A stretch of DNA of 64,000 bases from an uncultured Bacteroidia bacterium (GTDB lineage: Bacteria; Bacteroidota; Bacteroidia; Bacteroidales; UBA932): the NCBI GenBank assembly GCA_902788095.1, contig CADAIT010000009.1:29442-93441 (forward strand). Reading direction: 5' to 3'. The notes beneath the pieces were generated by a model. The model had not been told where the DNA came from. It saw nothing but the letters and a program-made list of their open reading frames with translations, and searched no databases. Shown here piece after piece: positions 25,362 to 32,611 of the stretch (positions are counted from its first letter, which is position 1; each line of letters begins with the position of its first letter). The translations under genes were made by a program, and so were the position numbers.

Positions 25362-26579
25362 ATGGTAGAAGAGATTCGCAAACAGTTCCCTGCCCTTTCC
25401 GCACGCGTGTACGGCAAGCCTTTGGTGTATTTGGACAATGCAGCATCGGCCCAGCGGCCGCAGTCGGTCGTAGATACCTGGACGCAATCCGTGCTGGCCG
25501 GGAATGCGAATATTCACCGTGCCGTCCATTATCTGGCAGGCGTTGCCACGGAAGCCTATGAGGGCGCCCGCGACTGCGTTCAGGCCTTTATCCATGCCGC
25601 GAGCAGGGAAGATATTGTCTTCACTTCCGGCGCCACTGCTGCCGTGAATCTCGTCGCTTCTTCTTTCGGGGAAGCGTTTCTTCAGGAAGGCGACGAAGTG
25701 ATCGTTTCGCTTGCGGAGCATCACTCCAACATTGTCCCGTGGCAGCTTGTTTGCGAGCGCAAAAAAGCGGTCCTTAAAGTGCTTGACATTCGCGAAAATG
25801 GTGTACTGGCGGTGGATACGCTGGAAAAACTGCTTTCTCAGCGCACCAAAATTGTCGCTATTTCTCACATATCCAATGTGTTAGGCCTTGTCAACCCTGT
25901 GCAAGAAATCGTTGCAGTCTGTCACAAACACGGCGTTCCCGTGCTGGTTGACGGTGCGCAGGGCGTCGTTCACGAGCCGATAGATGTCCAGGCGCTGGAT
26001 TGCGATTTTTATGTGTTCTCCGGTCACAAGCTTTATGCCGCGACGGGAACGGGCGTGCTCTATGGAAAGCGGAAATGGCTGGACGCCATGCCTCCGTATA
26101 TGGGCGGCGGCGAAATGATTAAGAGCGTCAGTTTTGCCAAAACCACCTATGCTCCCCTGCCGGAGAAATTCGAGGCCGGCACGCAAAATTTCAATGGCGT
26201 ACCTACGCTGGTCCCTGCCATCCGTTTTGTACAAGCCTCACGGGAAGATTCCGACGTTCAGAAAGAGCAGGCGGCCATTACGGAGTATGTTTACACGAAA
26301 CTAATGGAGGATAAGCGCATTACCCTTTACGGAACAGCGCGTGAATACAAGATTCCGCTCTTCTCTTTTGCCGTGAAAGGAGCTCACCATGAGGACCTTG
26401 CGCTTATTATGGACAAGATGGGAATCGCCCTCCGTTCCGGTCAGATGTGTGCGGAGCCGCTCATGGACCGCCTGGGCGTAACCGGCCTCCTGCGGGCCTC
26501 TTTTGCCCCTTACAACACCCTTGCGGAGGCGGAATTTTTTATCAGGAGCCTGAACAAGGCCATCGACATGTTGGTTTAG
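25362..26579 (+). CDS. sufS: Cysteine desulfurase SufS
   Basis: The 405-residue PLP enzyme has LVYLDNAASAQRP at its start, the PLP lysine Lys223 in FSGHKLYAATGTGVLYGK and the catalytic cysteine Cys363 in RSGQMCAEPLMDRLG, with MGGGEMI and EKFEAGTQNFNGV loops of group II (SufS/CsdA) desulfurases. It takes sulfur from cysteine and hands it to SufE for Fe-S cluster assembly. The sufE gene follows after 34 nt, with a perfect palindrome in between. The SufBCD scaffold genes are not in this window. Confidence 0.96.
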   Translation: MVEEIRKQFPALSARVYGKPLVYLDNAASAQRPQSVVDTWTQSVLAGNANIHRAVHYLAGVATEAYEGARDCVQAFIHAASREDIVFTSGATAAVNLVASSFGEAFLQEGDEVIVSLAEHHSNIVPWQLVCERKKAVLKVLDIRENGVLAVDTLEKLLSQRTKIVAISHISNVLGLVNPVQEIVAVCHKHGVPVLVDGAQGVVHEPIDVQALDCDFYVFSGHKLYAATGTGVLYGKRKWLDAMPPYMGGGEMIKSVSFAKTTYAPLPEKFEAGTQNFNGVPTLVPAIRFVQASREDSDVQKEQAAITEYVYTKLMEDKRITLYGTAREYKIPLFSFAVKGAHHEDLALIMDKMGIALRSGQMCAEPLMDRLGVTGLLRASFAPYNTLAEAEFFIRSLNKAIDMLV

Positions 26580-26581
26580 AG

Positions 26582-26601
26582 ATGTCCGGCCGGCCGGACA
26601 T
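26582..26601. repeat. Perfect 20-bp palindrome between sufS and sufE
   Basis: ATGTCCGGCCGGCCGGACAT is fully self-complementary. It has no T run, so a standard terminator is unlikely. It could be a REP-like element or a protein-binding site. Confidence 0.6.
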
Positions 26602-26613
26602 GACGCAAAGAAT

Positions 26614-27027
26614 ATGAGTTTAGAGGACAAAAAACAGCAGATTATCGAGGATTTCTCCATCTACGACGAGTGGCTGGACAAATACGAGTATCTGATAGAG
26701 CTGGGAAAGAACCTGGAGGCGTTTCCGGAAGAAAAAAAGACGGAAGAAAGGCTTATTAAAGGGTGCCAGTCGCGGGTATGGCTGGACAGCGAGCTGCGCG
26801 ACGGACGCCTGTATTTTACCGCCGACAGCGACGCCATCATTACCAAAGGCATCATTTCGCTGCTTGTCGGCGTGTATTCCGGCTGCACCAAGGAGGAGAT
26901 CGTGGCAGACGATTTCGGTTTTATAGCGGAAATCGGCCTCAAGGACAACCTCTCCCCTACCCGCGCCAACGGCCTGGTGTCCATGATAGAACGGATTAAA
27001 GAGCTTGCCGGTCAGGGCCGGCAATAA
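26614..27027 (+). CDS. sufE: Sulfur acceptor protein SufE
   Basis: The 137-residue protein has the SufE layout: YDEWLDKYEYLIELGKNL at the start, the active-site Cys51 in LIKGCQSRVWLDSEL, and GIISLLVGVYSGCTKEEIVA. SufE takes persulfide from SufS and stimulates it. It is encoded directly after sufS and ends one base before an interspersed repeat that leads into the MIP18-family gene. Confidence 0.95.
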   Translation: MSLEDKKQQIIEDFSIYDEWLDKYEYLIELGKNLEAFPEEKKTEERLIKGCQSRVWLDSELRDGRLYFTADSDAIITKGIISLLVGVYSGCTKEEIVADDFGFIAEIGLKDNLSPTRANGLVSMIERIKELAGQGRQ

Positions 27028-27055
27028 TGTCATTCTGAGCGAAGCCGAAGAATCT
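27028..27055 (+). repeat. Interspersed repeat, full copy
   Basis: The element starts TGTCATTCTGAGCGAAGC and ends GAAGAATCT. It fills the gap between the sufE stop and the next start codon, which begins two bases after it. Related copies are at 27923-27972, 31861-31926, 62376-62405 and, truncated, at 25286-25303. Confidence 0.7.
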
Positions 27056-27056
27056 T

Positions 27057-27443
27057 ATGAGTGAAGAGAAAAAAGATATTCTGACAGCTGAGGACGTAAA
27101 AGCGCTGCAGCCGCTGTATGCGGCCGTTATATCGGCCTTGAAAGAGGTGTACGATCCGGAGATTCCGGTGAATATTTATGACCTGGGGCTCATTTACGAG
27201 CTTACCATCAACAAGGCGCACGAGGTGTCCATCCTGATGACGTTCACCGCGCCTAACTGTCCCATGGCGGACCAAGTAATTGGGGAGGTGCAGCAGGGCG
27301 TGGAATCCGTCCCCGGCGTCGCCAAATGCAGCATAGAGCTTACATTCGAGCCCGAATGGGACCGCAGCATGCTCTCGGAGGAAGCCCGCGTGGAGCTGGG
27401 CTTGGACTACGAAGAGGACGATTACAGTAAGCTGAACGATTGA
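27057..27443 (+). CDS. MIP18/DUF59-family Fe-S assembly protein (SufT-like)
   Basis: The 128-residue protein contains the MIP18 motifs VYDPEIPVNIYDLGLIYEL and MTFTAPNCPMADQV with the conserved Cys, and a C-terminal EPEWDRSMLSEEARVELG. These proteins help maturation or delivery of Fe-S clusters; location directly after sufS and sufE agrees. The start codon follows an interspersed repeat. The stop overlaps the folK start by one base. Confidence 0.9.
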   Translation: MSEEKKDILTAEDVKALQPLYAAVISALKEVYDPEIPVNIYDLGLIYELTINKAHEVSILMTFTAPNCPMADQVIGEVQQGVESVPGVAKCSIELTFEPEWDRSMLSEEARVELGLDYEEDDYSKLND

Positions 27444-27925
27444 TGGAACGGGTCAACATATATCTGGGCCTGGGGTCCAACATGGGCGACCGGGATATGA
27501 ACCTCCTGCGGGCCGTGAACCTGCTGGACGAGGCCTTCGGGACGCATCCGGAACGTATTTCCCGGATTGTGGAAACGCCCGCCTGGGGCTTTGAGGGGCC
27601 GGATTTCCTGAATCTGTGTGTATTGTATCGTCTCCCCCGCCTCGGGACACCCACCGAGCACGGTCTGGAGATTCTGCACACGGTGAAGGCCGTGGAAAAA
27701 GCCATGGGACGCGAAGCGGAACCTCTTTTTGATGCCACGGGCCAGCGCGTGTACCACGACCGTCTCATCGACATCGACATTCTCTGTTATGGAGCGGAAA
27801 CCATTCAGACAGAGGAGCTTATAGTCCCCCATCCGCTGATTGCCCAGCGGGATTTCGTGAAAAAGCCCTTGTTGGAAATATCCAAACCGGAAATCCGCAC
27901 GGCATTTCCCGAAATTTTTGCGTAA
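27443..27925 (+). CDS. folK: 2-amino-4-hydroxy-6-hydroxymethyldihydropteridine pyrophosphokinase (HPPK)
   Basis: The 160-residue protein has the HPPK hallmarks YLGLGSNMGDRDMNLLRAV, VETPAWGFEGPDFLN and the signature DRLIDIDILCYG, followed by VPHPLIAQRDFV. It transfers pyrophosphate from ATP to the pterin in folate synthesis. ATG 27443 overlaps the previous stop (TGATG); a TTG one codon earlier is less likely. The stop codon is part of a duplicated promoter-repeat unit. Confidence 0.96.
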   Translation: MERVNIYLGLGSNMGDRDMNLLRAVNLLDEAFGTHPERISRIVETPAWGFEGPDFLNLCVLYRLPRLGTPTEHGLEILHTVKAVEKAMGREAEPLFDATGQRVYHDRLIDIDILCYGAETIQTEELIVPHPLIAQRDFVKKPLLEISKPEIRTAFPEIFA

Positions 27926-27972
27926 ATTTGCCGTTCTGAACGAAGTGTAAATTTGTCGTTCTGAACGAAGTG
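27923..27972 (+). repeat. Two tandem 25-bp units carrying promoter -7 boxes, upstream of glyS
   Basis: Units 27923-27947 and 27948-27972 differ at one base. Each starts TAAATTTG, a -7 match, and continues with CGTTCTGAACGAAGTG, a variant of the interspersed repeat. The array overlaps the folK stop and ends 23 nt before the glyS start, so glyS may have two overlapping -7 boxes. Confidence 0.65.
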
Positions 27973-27995
27973 AAGAATATAAATATCAACGTTAT

Positions 27996-29534
27996 ATGAC
28001 ACAGGATGAACTTTTTAAGGTGCTGGTAGCCCACTGCAAGGAGTATGGGTTCATTTTCCCCTCCAGCGAAATCTACGACGGTCTGGCCGCCGTGTACGAC
28101 TACGGTCAGATGGGTGTACAGCTAAAGAACAACATCAAAAACTACTGGTGGGAAGCCATGACCCGCCTGAATGAGAATATCGTCGGCATCGACTCCGCCA
28201 TCTTCATGCACCCCCGCATTTGGGAAGCTTCCGGCCATGTAGGCGCCTTCAACGACCCGCTCATCGACAATAAAGACTCCAAAAAACGTTATCGTGCCGA
28301 TGTCCTCATCGAGGACTTCCTGAGCAAAATTGAGGAGAAAATCGAGAAGGAAGTGTCCAAGGGTCGCAAAAAGTTCGGCGATGCCTTCAATGAGGAGCAG
28401 TTCCGCGCCACCAACCCCAACGTGCTGCGCGAAAAAGCCAAATGGGAGGAGGTCCACGGCCGTTACGTGGCGGCCGAGAAAGCCAACGACCTGGCGGAAT
28501 ACCGTCAGATTATTATCGACAACAACATTGTGTGCCCTATCAGCGGCACCTGCAACTGGACGGAAGTGCGTCAGTTCAACCTGATGTTCCAGACCTCCAT
28601 GGGCAGCACGGCAGAGGGCGCCAACACCATTTATCTGCGTCCTGAGACCGCCCAGGGCATTTTTGTGAACTACCTGAACGTGCAGAAAACCGGCCGCATG
28701 AAGATTCCTTTCGGCATAGCCCAGATAGGCAAAGCCTTCCGCAATGAGATTGTGGCCCGCCAGTTCATCTTCCGCATGCGTGAGTTCGAGCAGATGGAAA
28801 TGCAGTTCTTCATCAAGCCCGGCACCGAGCTGGATTGGTTCAAAAAATGGAAGGAGACCCGCATGAAATGGCATGTCAACCTGGGCATGGGGGCCGAGAA
28901 TTACCGTTTTCACGATCACGAGAAGCTGGCCCACTACGCCAATGCCGCTACGGACATCGAATTCAATTTCCCCTTCGGTTTCAAGGAGCTAGAAGGTATC
29001 CACAGCCGCACCAACTTCGACCTGGGCAACCACCAGAAGTTCTCCGGAAAGAAGATTGAATACTTTGACCCTGAGGAGAATACCTCCTATACGCCGTATG
29101 TCATTGAAACGTCCATCGGCGTAGACCGCATGTGCCTGGCCGTGCTGGCCCACTCCTACACCGTGGAGAAGCTGGAAAACGGCGAGGAACGCGTTGTAAT
29201 GAAGATTCCCGCCCCGCTTGCACCCATCAAGGTGGCCGTGATGCCGCTGGTGAAGAAGGACGGACTGCCGGAAATGGCCCAGAAAGTCGTTGACGAGCTC
29301 AAATACGACTTCTCCTACCAGTACGACGAGAAAGACTCCATAGGCAAGCGTTATCGCCGTCAGGACGCCATCGGTACGCCTTTCTGCGTAACGGTTGACC
29401 ACGACACCCTGAATGACGGCTGCGTCACCGTACGCGACCGCGACACCATGACTCAGGAGCGCGTCAAAATTGAGGACCTCCGTGCCCTTATCGACAAGAA
29501 GGTAAGCCTGACCAACCTCCTTCGCAATTTGTAG
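27996..29534 (+). CDS. glyS: Glycyl-tRNA synthetase (homodimeric, class II)
   Basis: The 512-residue synthetase is the single-chain alpha2 type used by Bacteroidetes and eukaryotes. It shows YGFIFPSSEIYDGLAAVYDY near the start, motif 2 around IAQIGKAFRNEIVARQFIFR with MREFEQMEMQFF, and motif 3 around PYVIETSIGVDRMCLAV, followed by an anticodon-binding domain (PLAPIKVAVMPLVKKDG). It charges tRNA-Gly. Length and motifs are normal. It is preceded by the tandem promoter-repeat unit and followed three bases later by a membrane HTH gene. Confidence 0.97.
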   Translation: MTQDELFKVLVAHCKEYGFIFPSSEIYDGLAAVYDYGQMGVQLKNNIKNYWWEAMTRLNENIVGIDSAIFMHPRIWEASGHVGAFNDPLIDNKDSKKRYRADVLIEDFLSKIEEKIEKEVSKGRKKFGDAFNEEQFRATNPNVLREKAKWEEVHGRYVAAEKANDLAEYRQIIIDNNIVCPISGTCNWTEVRQFNLMFQTSMGSTAEGANTIYLRPETAQGIFVNYLNVQKTGRMKIPFGIAQIGKAFRNEIVARQFIFRMREFEQMEMQFFIKPGTELDWFKKWKETRMKWHVNLGMGAENYRFHDHEKLAHYANAATDIEFNFPFGFKELEGIHSRTNFDLGNHQKFSGKKIEYFDPEENTSYTPYVIETSIGVDRMCLAVLAHSYTVEKLENGEERVVMKIPAPLAPIKVAVMPLVKKDGLPEMAQKVVDELKYDFSYQYDEKDSIGKRYRRQDAIGTPFCVTVDHDTLNDGCVTVRDRDTMTQERVKIEDLRALIDKKVSLTNLLRNL

Positions 29535-29537
29535 CCT

Positions 29538-30113
29538 ATGGGAGCCCTTGCGTTGCTTGTAACGGCCATTCTGGCCACGCTGGTCTTGTACTTTTGGGCA
29601 AAGAAAGCACAAGCGGAAAAGCAACTGCAGGAGGAACGCGAGGAAAACGAACGGATGATGACGGTGGCTGAGGACCTGGAAAAGCGTCTCAGCCACCTTA
29701 AACAGCAAAAAAAGGCCACGCCTGTCCTGGGAATAGACATGCTGGACCGCCTTTGCGAGCAGTATTATATTTATGAGGGCACCGACAACCTGCAGCCCCG
29801 CATCGTGAAAGAAGTCCGCAACGTGGTGGAGGGCCTGCGGACCGATGTGAACATGCAGCGTACGCTGGAACAGACGCTCAATGCGCAGAATGACCAGGTG
29901 ATGGAAAAACTGCGTGCCACCTTCCCCCGCTGGAAGGAAGAAGACTTTCTCCTGTACCTGTTTACCGCCTCCGGCTTTTCCTCAACAACGCTTTCCACGC
30001 TTTTGGAAAAGGATAAACCATACATTTACAATCGTTTATATCGATTGAAGGAGCGTATCAAGGTCTCAGGGACGCGCGATAGAGACCTTTTCCTTGGCTG
30101 TTTGGAGCGTTAA
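29538..30113 (+). CDS. Membrane-anchored coiled-coil protein with C-terminal HTH-like domain
   Basis: The 191-residue protein starts with one transmembrane helix (ALALLVTAILATLVLYFW), continues with a charged coiled coil (KAQAEKQLQEEREENERMMT) and ends in a domain with LRATFPRWKEEDFLLYLFTA, then GFSSTTLSTLLEKDKPYIYN and RLYRLKERI. That end matches the HTH-like tail found after TPR sensor domains in many Bacteroidales regulators (FPxLxxxDxxL, GFSxxTIxxLL, VYxRKSRLKxKI). Here the sensor part is missing and only anchor, coil and HTH remain. It follows glyS after three bases. Function is unknown; a membrane-tethered regulator is an inference. Confidence 0.65.
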   Translation: MGALALLVTAILATLVLYFWAKKAQAEKQLQEEREENERMMTVAEDLEKRLSHLKQQKKATPVLGIDMLDRLCEQYYIYEGTDNLQPRIVKEVRNVVEGLRTDVNMQRTLEQTLNAQNDQVMEKLRATFPRWKEEDFLLYLFTASGFSSTTLSTLLEKDKPYIYNRLYRLKERIKVSGTRDRDLFLGCLER

Positions 30114-30259
30114 TTCTTTTCGTGGAGAACGGCGGAAATTCGGTGGTTTTCGACAGCAGTTATCGCGTCTGCGAGATTTTTACAAACGCCATGCCGCGTA
30201 AATAACTAATAATCAGCCACTTGCGAAATTATTTTGCGAGATTGTTTTTTGTCGGACAG

Positions 30260-30290
30260 TTTGCGGGTCGAAAAAGTGGCCTTATCTTTG
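30260..30290 (+). promoter_or_regulatory. Promoter of the TonB-family gene
   Basis: TTTG (30260-30263), 19 nt, TATCTTTG (30283-30290) is a full match to the Bacteroidetes housekeeping promoter. It is 32 nt from the start codon at 30323. The 208-nt gap before that gene also has a long-range GCCACTT/AAGTGGC pair around the promoter. Confidence 0.75.
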
Positions 30291-30322
30291 CATTCGGAAT
30301 ATTAACCAAAACACAAAATACC

Positions 30323-31015
30323 ATGGAAATCAAGAAATCGGAAAAAGCCAGTCTTGAAAACAAGCGGCTTCTGTTCACCGAGATTGGCCTTGTGGTGGCC
30401 CTCCTGATTGTGTATTTCGCTTTCAACTGGGGCTCCCGTGAAGCCAAGGTAGCGGCCCTGGAAGACACCACCCAGGTGCTCGTGGAGGAAGAAATGATTG
30501 CTATCCAGAACGAACTTCCCCCGCCCCCGCCCGAGGCTCCTGCCATTCCGGTGCTGAGCGACCAGATCGACATTGTCGATGACGACATCAAACTGGACGA
30601 AGACCTGTTCATCAACCTCGAAGACAACAACCAGGCCGTTGAAATCCAGGACTACAAAGAGGCTGTCGTGGAAGAAGAGGAAGTGGAAGAGGAAGCCATT
30701 CCTTTCCAGCTGGTAGAACAAAAGCCTTCCTTCAACGGGGGCGATGCCAACGAGTTCTCCAAGTGGGTGAATTCCCGTCTGGTATATCCGGAAATCGCCA
30801 AGGAAAACGGTGTGCAGGGTCGTGTCACCCTCCAGTTCACCGTGGAGGCCGACGGCCGCGTAACCAACGTGAAAGTGCTCCGTGGCGTGGATGAATCCCT
30901 GGACAAGGAAGCCGTACGCGTGGTTTCCAGCTCTCCCAAGTGGAAGCCCGGCAAGCAGCGTGACCGCGCCGTAAAGGTAACCTATACCTTCCCGGTTATC
31001 TTCCAGCTCCGCTAA
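30323..31015 (+). CDS. TonB-family energy-transducing protein
   Basis: The 230-residue protein has a cytoplasmic start (MEIKKSEKASLENKR), one transmembrane helix (IGLVVALLIVYFAFNWGS), a proline-rich then acidic linker (NELPPPPPEAPAIP, EEEEVEEEAIPF) and a C-terminal TonB domain (NSRLVYPEIAKENGVQGRVT, VEADGRVTNVKVLRGVDESL, WKPGKQRDRAVKVTYTFPV). It couples the inner-membrane ion gradient to TonB-dependent receptors such as those at 3256, 14462 and 33689. The start at 30323 fits the promoter just upstream; a longer in-frame extension from 30221 crosses the promoter and is rejected. ExbB/ExbD are not in this window. Confidence 0.92.
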   Translation: MEIKKSEKASLENKRLLFTEIGLVVALLIVYFAFNWGSREAKVAALEDTTQVLVEEEMIAIQNELPPPPPEAPAIPVLSDQIDIVDDDIKLDEDLFINLEDNNQAVEIQDYKEAVVEEEEVEEEAIPFQLVEQKPSFNGGDANEFSKWVNSRLVYPEIAKENGVQGRVTLQFTVEADGRVTNVKVLRGVDESLDKEAVRVVSSSPKWKPGKQRDRAVKVTYTFPVIFQLR

Positions 31016-31037
31016 CGTTCCCGCAGCAAAGAAAAGG

Positions 31038-31066
31038 CTCGCAAGGATTTGCGGGTCTTTTTTTTG
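31038..31066 (+). terminator. Rho-independent terminator after the TonB gene
   Basis: A 7-bp stem CTCGCAA / TTGCGGG (one wobble pair) with a 4-nt loop is followed by TCTTTTTTTT. Confidence 0.8.
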
Positions 31067-31111
31067 TGCCCATCCCCATAAATGAGGATAGGGAAGTCGT
31101 GGGAAAATACG

Positions 31112-31119
31112 TAACTTTG
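31112..31119 (+). promoter_or_regulatory. Promoter -7 box for the ABC operon
   Basis: TAACTTTG matches the -7 consensus 20 nt before the ABC ATPase start. No clear TTTG is found upstream. Confidence 0.5.
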
Positions 31120-31139
31120 CCGCTCTTAAACGCGTAATT

Positions 31140-31862
31140 ATGCAAGTAGAACCTGTGATTTCCTGCGAGCATCTGACGCACTATTATGGTAAGCGGAAGA
31201 TCTACGAGGACCTGAACTTTACGGTGCAGCCGGGCCGCATTGTCGGACTGCTGGGCAAGAACGGAACCGGCAAAACCACCACCATCAACATTCTCATGGG
31301 CTACCTGAAGCCCCAGAGCGGCAAATGCACCCTCTTCGGCGAGGAGGTGCAGCATATCAGCCCGGAAACGCGGCGCCGTATTGCCCTGCTGCTGGAAGGA
31401 CATGTACAGTATTCCTACATGAGCATCAGTCAGATAGAGAAGTTTTACAGCGCCTTTTACCCCAAATGGAACCGCGACGCCTACTACGGCCTCATGGAAA
31501 AGCTGAAGGTGGCGCCGGGGCAGAAGATTGCCCGCATGTCCAACGGACAGCGCTCCCAGGTGGCTTTGGGGCTTATTTTGGCCCAGAACGCAGACCTGCT
31601 GGTGCTGGACGATTTCTCCTTGGGCCTGGACCCGGGGTACCGCCGCCTCTTCTGCGAGTATCTGCGGGATTATGCCAAGGCGGAAGGGAAGACGGTGTTC
31701 CTCACTTCCCATATCATTCAGGACCTGGAAAAGCTCGTGGACGAGGTAATTGTGATGGATTACGGCAGCATTCTGGTGCAGGAGGAGGCCAAGTCCCTGA
31801 TAGCCCGCTATCCCGGCCTCACCCTTGAGGATATTTTCATAGAACTCACCGGTAAATATTAG
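31140..31862 (+). CDS. ABC transporter ATP-binding protein
   Basis: The 240-residue protein has a Walker A GKNGTGKT (39-46), a signature MSNGQ (133-137), a Walker B LLVLDD (153-158) and the switch His191 in LTSHI. The residue after the Walker B Asp is normally the catalytic Glu; here it is Asp158, and the usual DEP is DDF, so ATP turnover may be slow. The overall type matches exporters with a partner permease. The permease and a third membrane-linked gene follow. The stop overlaps an interspersed repeat pair by two bases. Confidence 0.92.
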   Translation: MQVEPVISCEHLTHYYGKRKIYEDLNFTVQPGRIVGLLGKNGTGKTTTINILMGYLKPQSGKCTLFGEEVQHISPETRRRIALLLEGHVQYSYMSISQIEKFYSAFYPKWNRDAYYGLMEKLKVAPGQKIARMSNGQRSQVALGLILAQNADLLVLDDFSLGLDPGYRRLFCEYLRDYAKAEGKTVFLTSHIIQDLEKLVDEVIVMDYGSILVQEEAKSLIARYPGLTLEDIFIELTGKY

Positions 31863-31926
31863 ATTCTTCGACTTCGCTCAGAATGACACTTGTCATTTCG
31901 ACCGAACGAAGTGAGTGGAGAAATCT
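31861..31926. repeat. Inverted pair of interspersed repeats
   Basis: The left arm (31861-31888) starts AGATTCTTCGACTTCGCT and ends AGAATGACA; it is the reverse complement of the repeat at 27028-27055. The right arm (31891-31926) starts TGTCATTTCGACCGAACG and ends GAGAAATCT. Together they can fold into a long hairpin between the ATPase and permease genes, ending just before the permease start. Confidence 0.7.
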
Positions 31927-31933
31927 CATGCCT

Positions 31934-32605
31934 ATGAACAAAATGATATTATACAAAGAGTGGCTAAAAACCCGTTGGCTGCTGCTGGGAATCCTGACAG
32001 CCCTGGCCGCTCTCACGTTTTATTGCTTCCTGAACCTGTCCAAGGTGGTGGAATTCAGGGGCGCCGGCCTGCTCTGGGAGGCCCTGGTTACCAAAGAAAC
32101 CGTACTTACGGAAATTCTCCGCTATGTTCCGGCCGTCGCCGGCGCGCTGCTTGCGCTGGGACAATTCATTCCGGAAATCCAGCACAAACGCCTCAAACTT
32201 ACTCTCCATCTGCCGTACCCGCAGGGGAGGATGCTGCTGATGATGGCCCTTTACGGCCTCACGGCCCTTACGTTGCTTTACCTCCTGCAGGCTTGCGTAA
32301 GCGCTTGGGTGTTAAGTGCTTGGGTTCCCGGGGAACTGGTGATGCGCGTGCTCCGCACCATGGCCGTATGGTACCTGGCCGGCTGGGCGGCTTATCTGTT
32401 TACATCGGCCTTGTGCCTGGAGCCCACGTGGCGTTTCCGGGTGCTTATCCTGCTGGTAGCGGCGGGACTGCTCCGCCTGTTGTACCTGAGCGACATTCCG
32501 GAGGCCTACAACGGCTTTTTCGGCTGGCTGCTCCTGTACGTAGCGGCATCGGCAGGGCTGCTTTTTGCAGGCGTGGCGCGTTTCAAGGAAGGACATCAAG
32601 ATTAA
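31934..32605 (+). CDS. ABC transporter permease-like membrane protein
   Basis: The 223-residue protein has about six transmembrane helices (RWLLLGILTALAALTFYCFL, then ILRYVPAVAGALLALGQFIP, LLMMALYGLTALTLLYLLQA, VRTMAVWYLAGWAAYLFTSA-like, VLILLVAAGLLRLLYL and WLLLYVAASAGLLFAGV). It is the likely partner of the ATPase upstream. An ORF from 31883 would include the interspersed repeat as coding sequence, so I start at 31934; 31928 is also possible. The next gene starts seven bases after the stop, with TAAAGG before it. The exported substrate is unknown. Confidence 0.78.
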   Translation: MNKMILYKEWLKTRWLLLGILTALAALTFYCFLNLSKVVEFRGAGLLWEALVTKETVLTEILRYVPAVAGALLALGQFIPEIQHKRLKLTLHLPYPQGRMLLMMALYGLTALTLLYLLQACVSAWVLSAWVPGELVMRVLRTMAVWYLAGWAAYLFTSALCLEPTWRFRVLILLVAAGLLRLLYLSDIPEAYNGFFGWLLLYVAASAGLLFAGVARFKEGHQD

Positions 32606-32611
32606 AGGCTT

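Noticed and set aside
31883-31933. Upstream start for the ABC permease
   Set aside because: The extra codons consist of the interspersed repeat, so they are unlikely to be protein.
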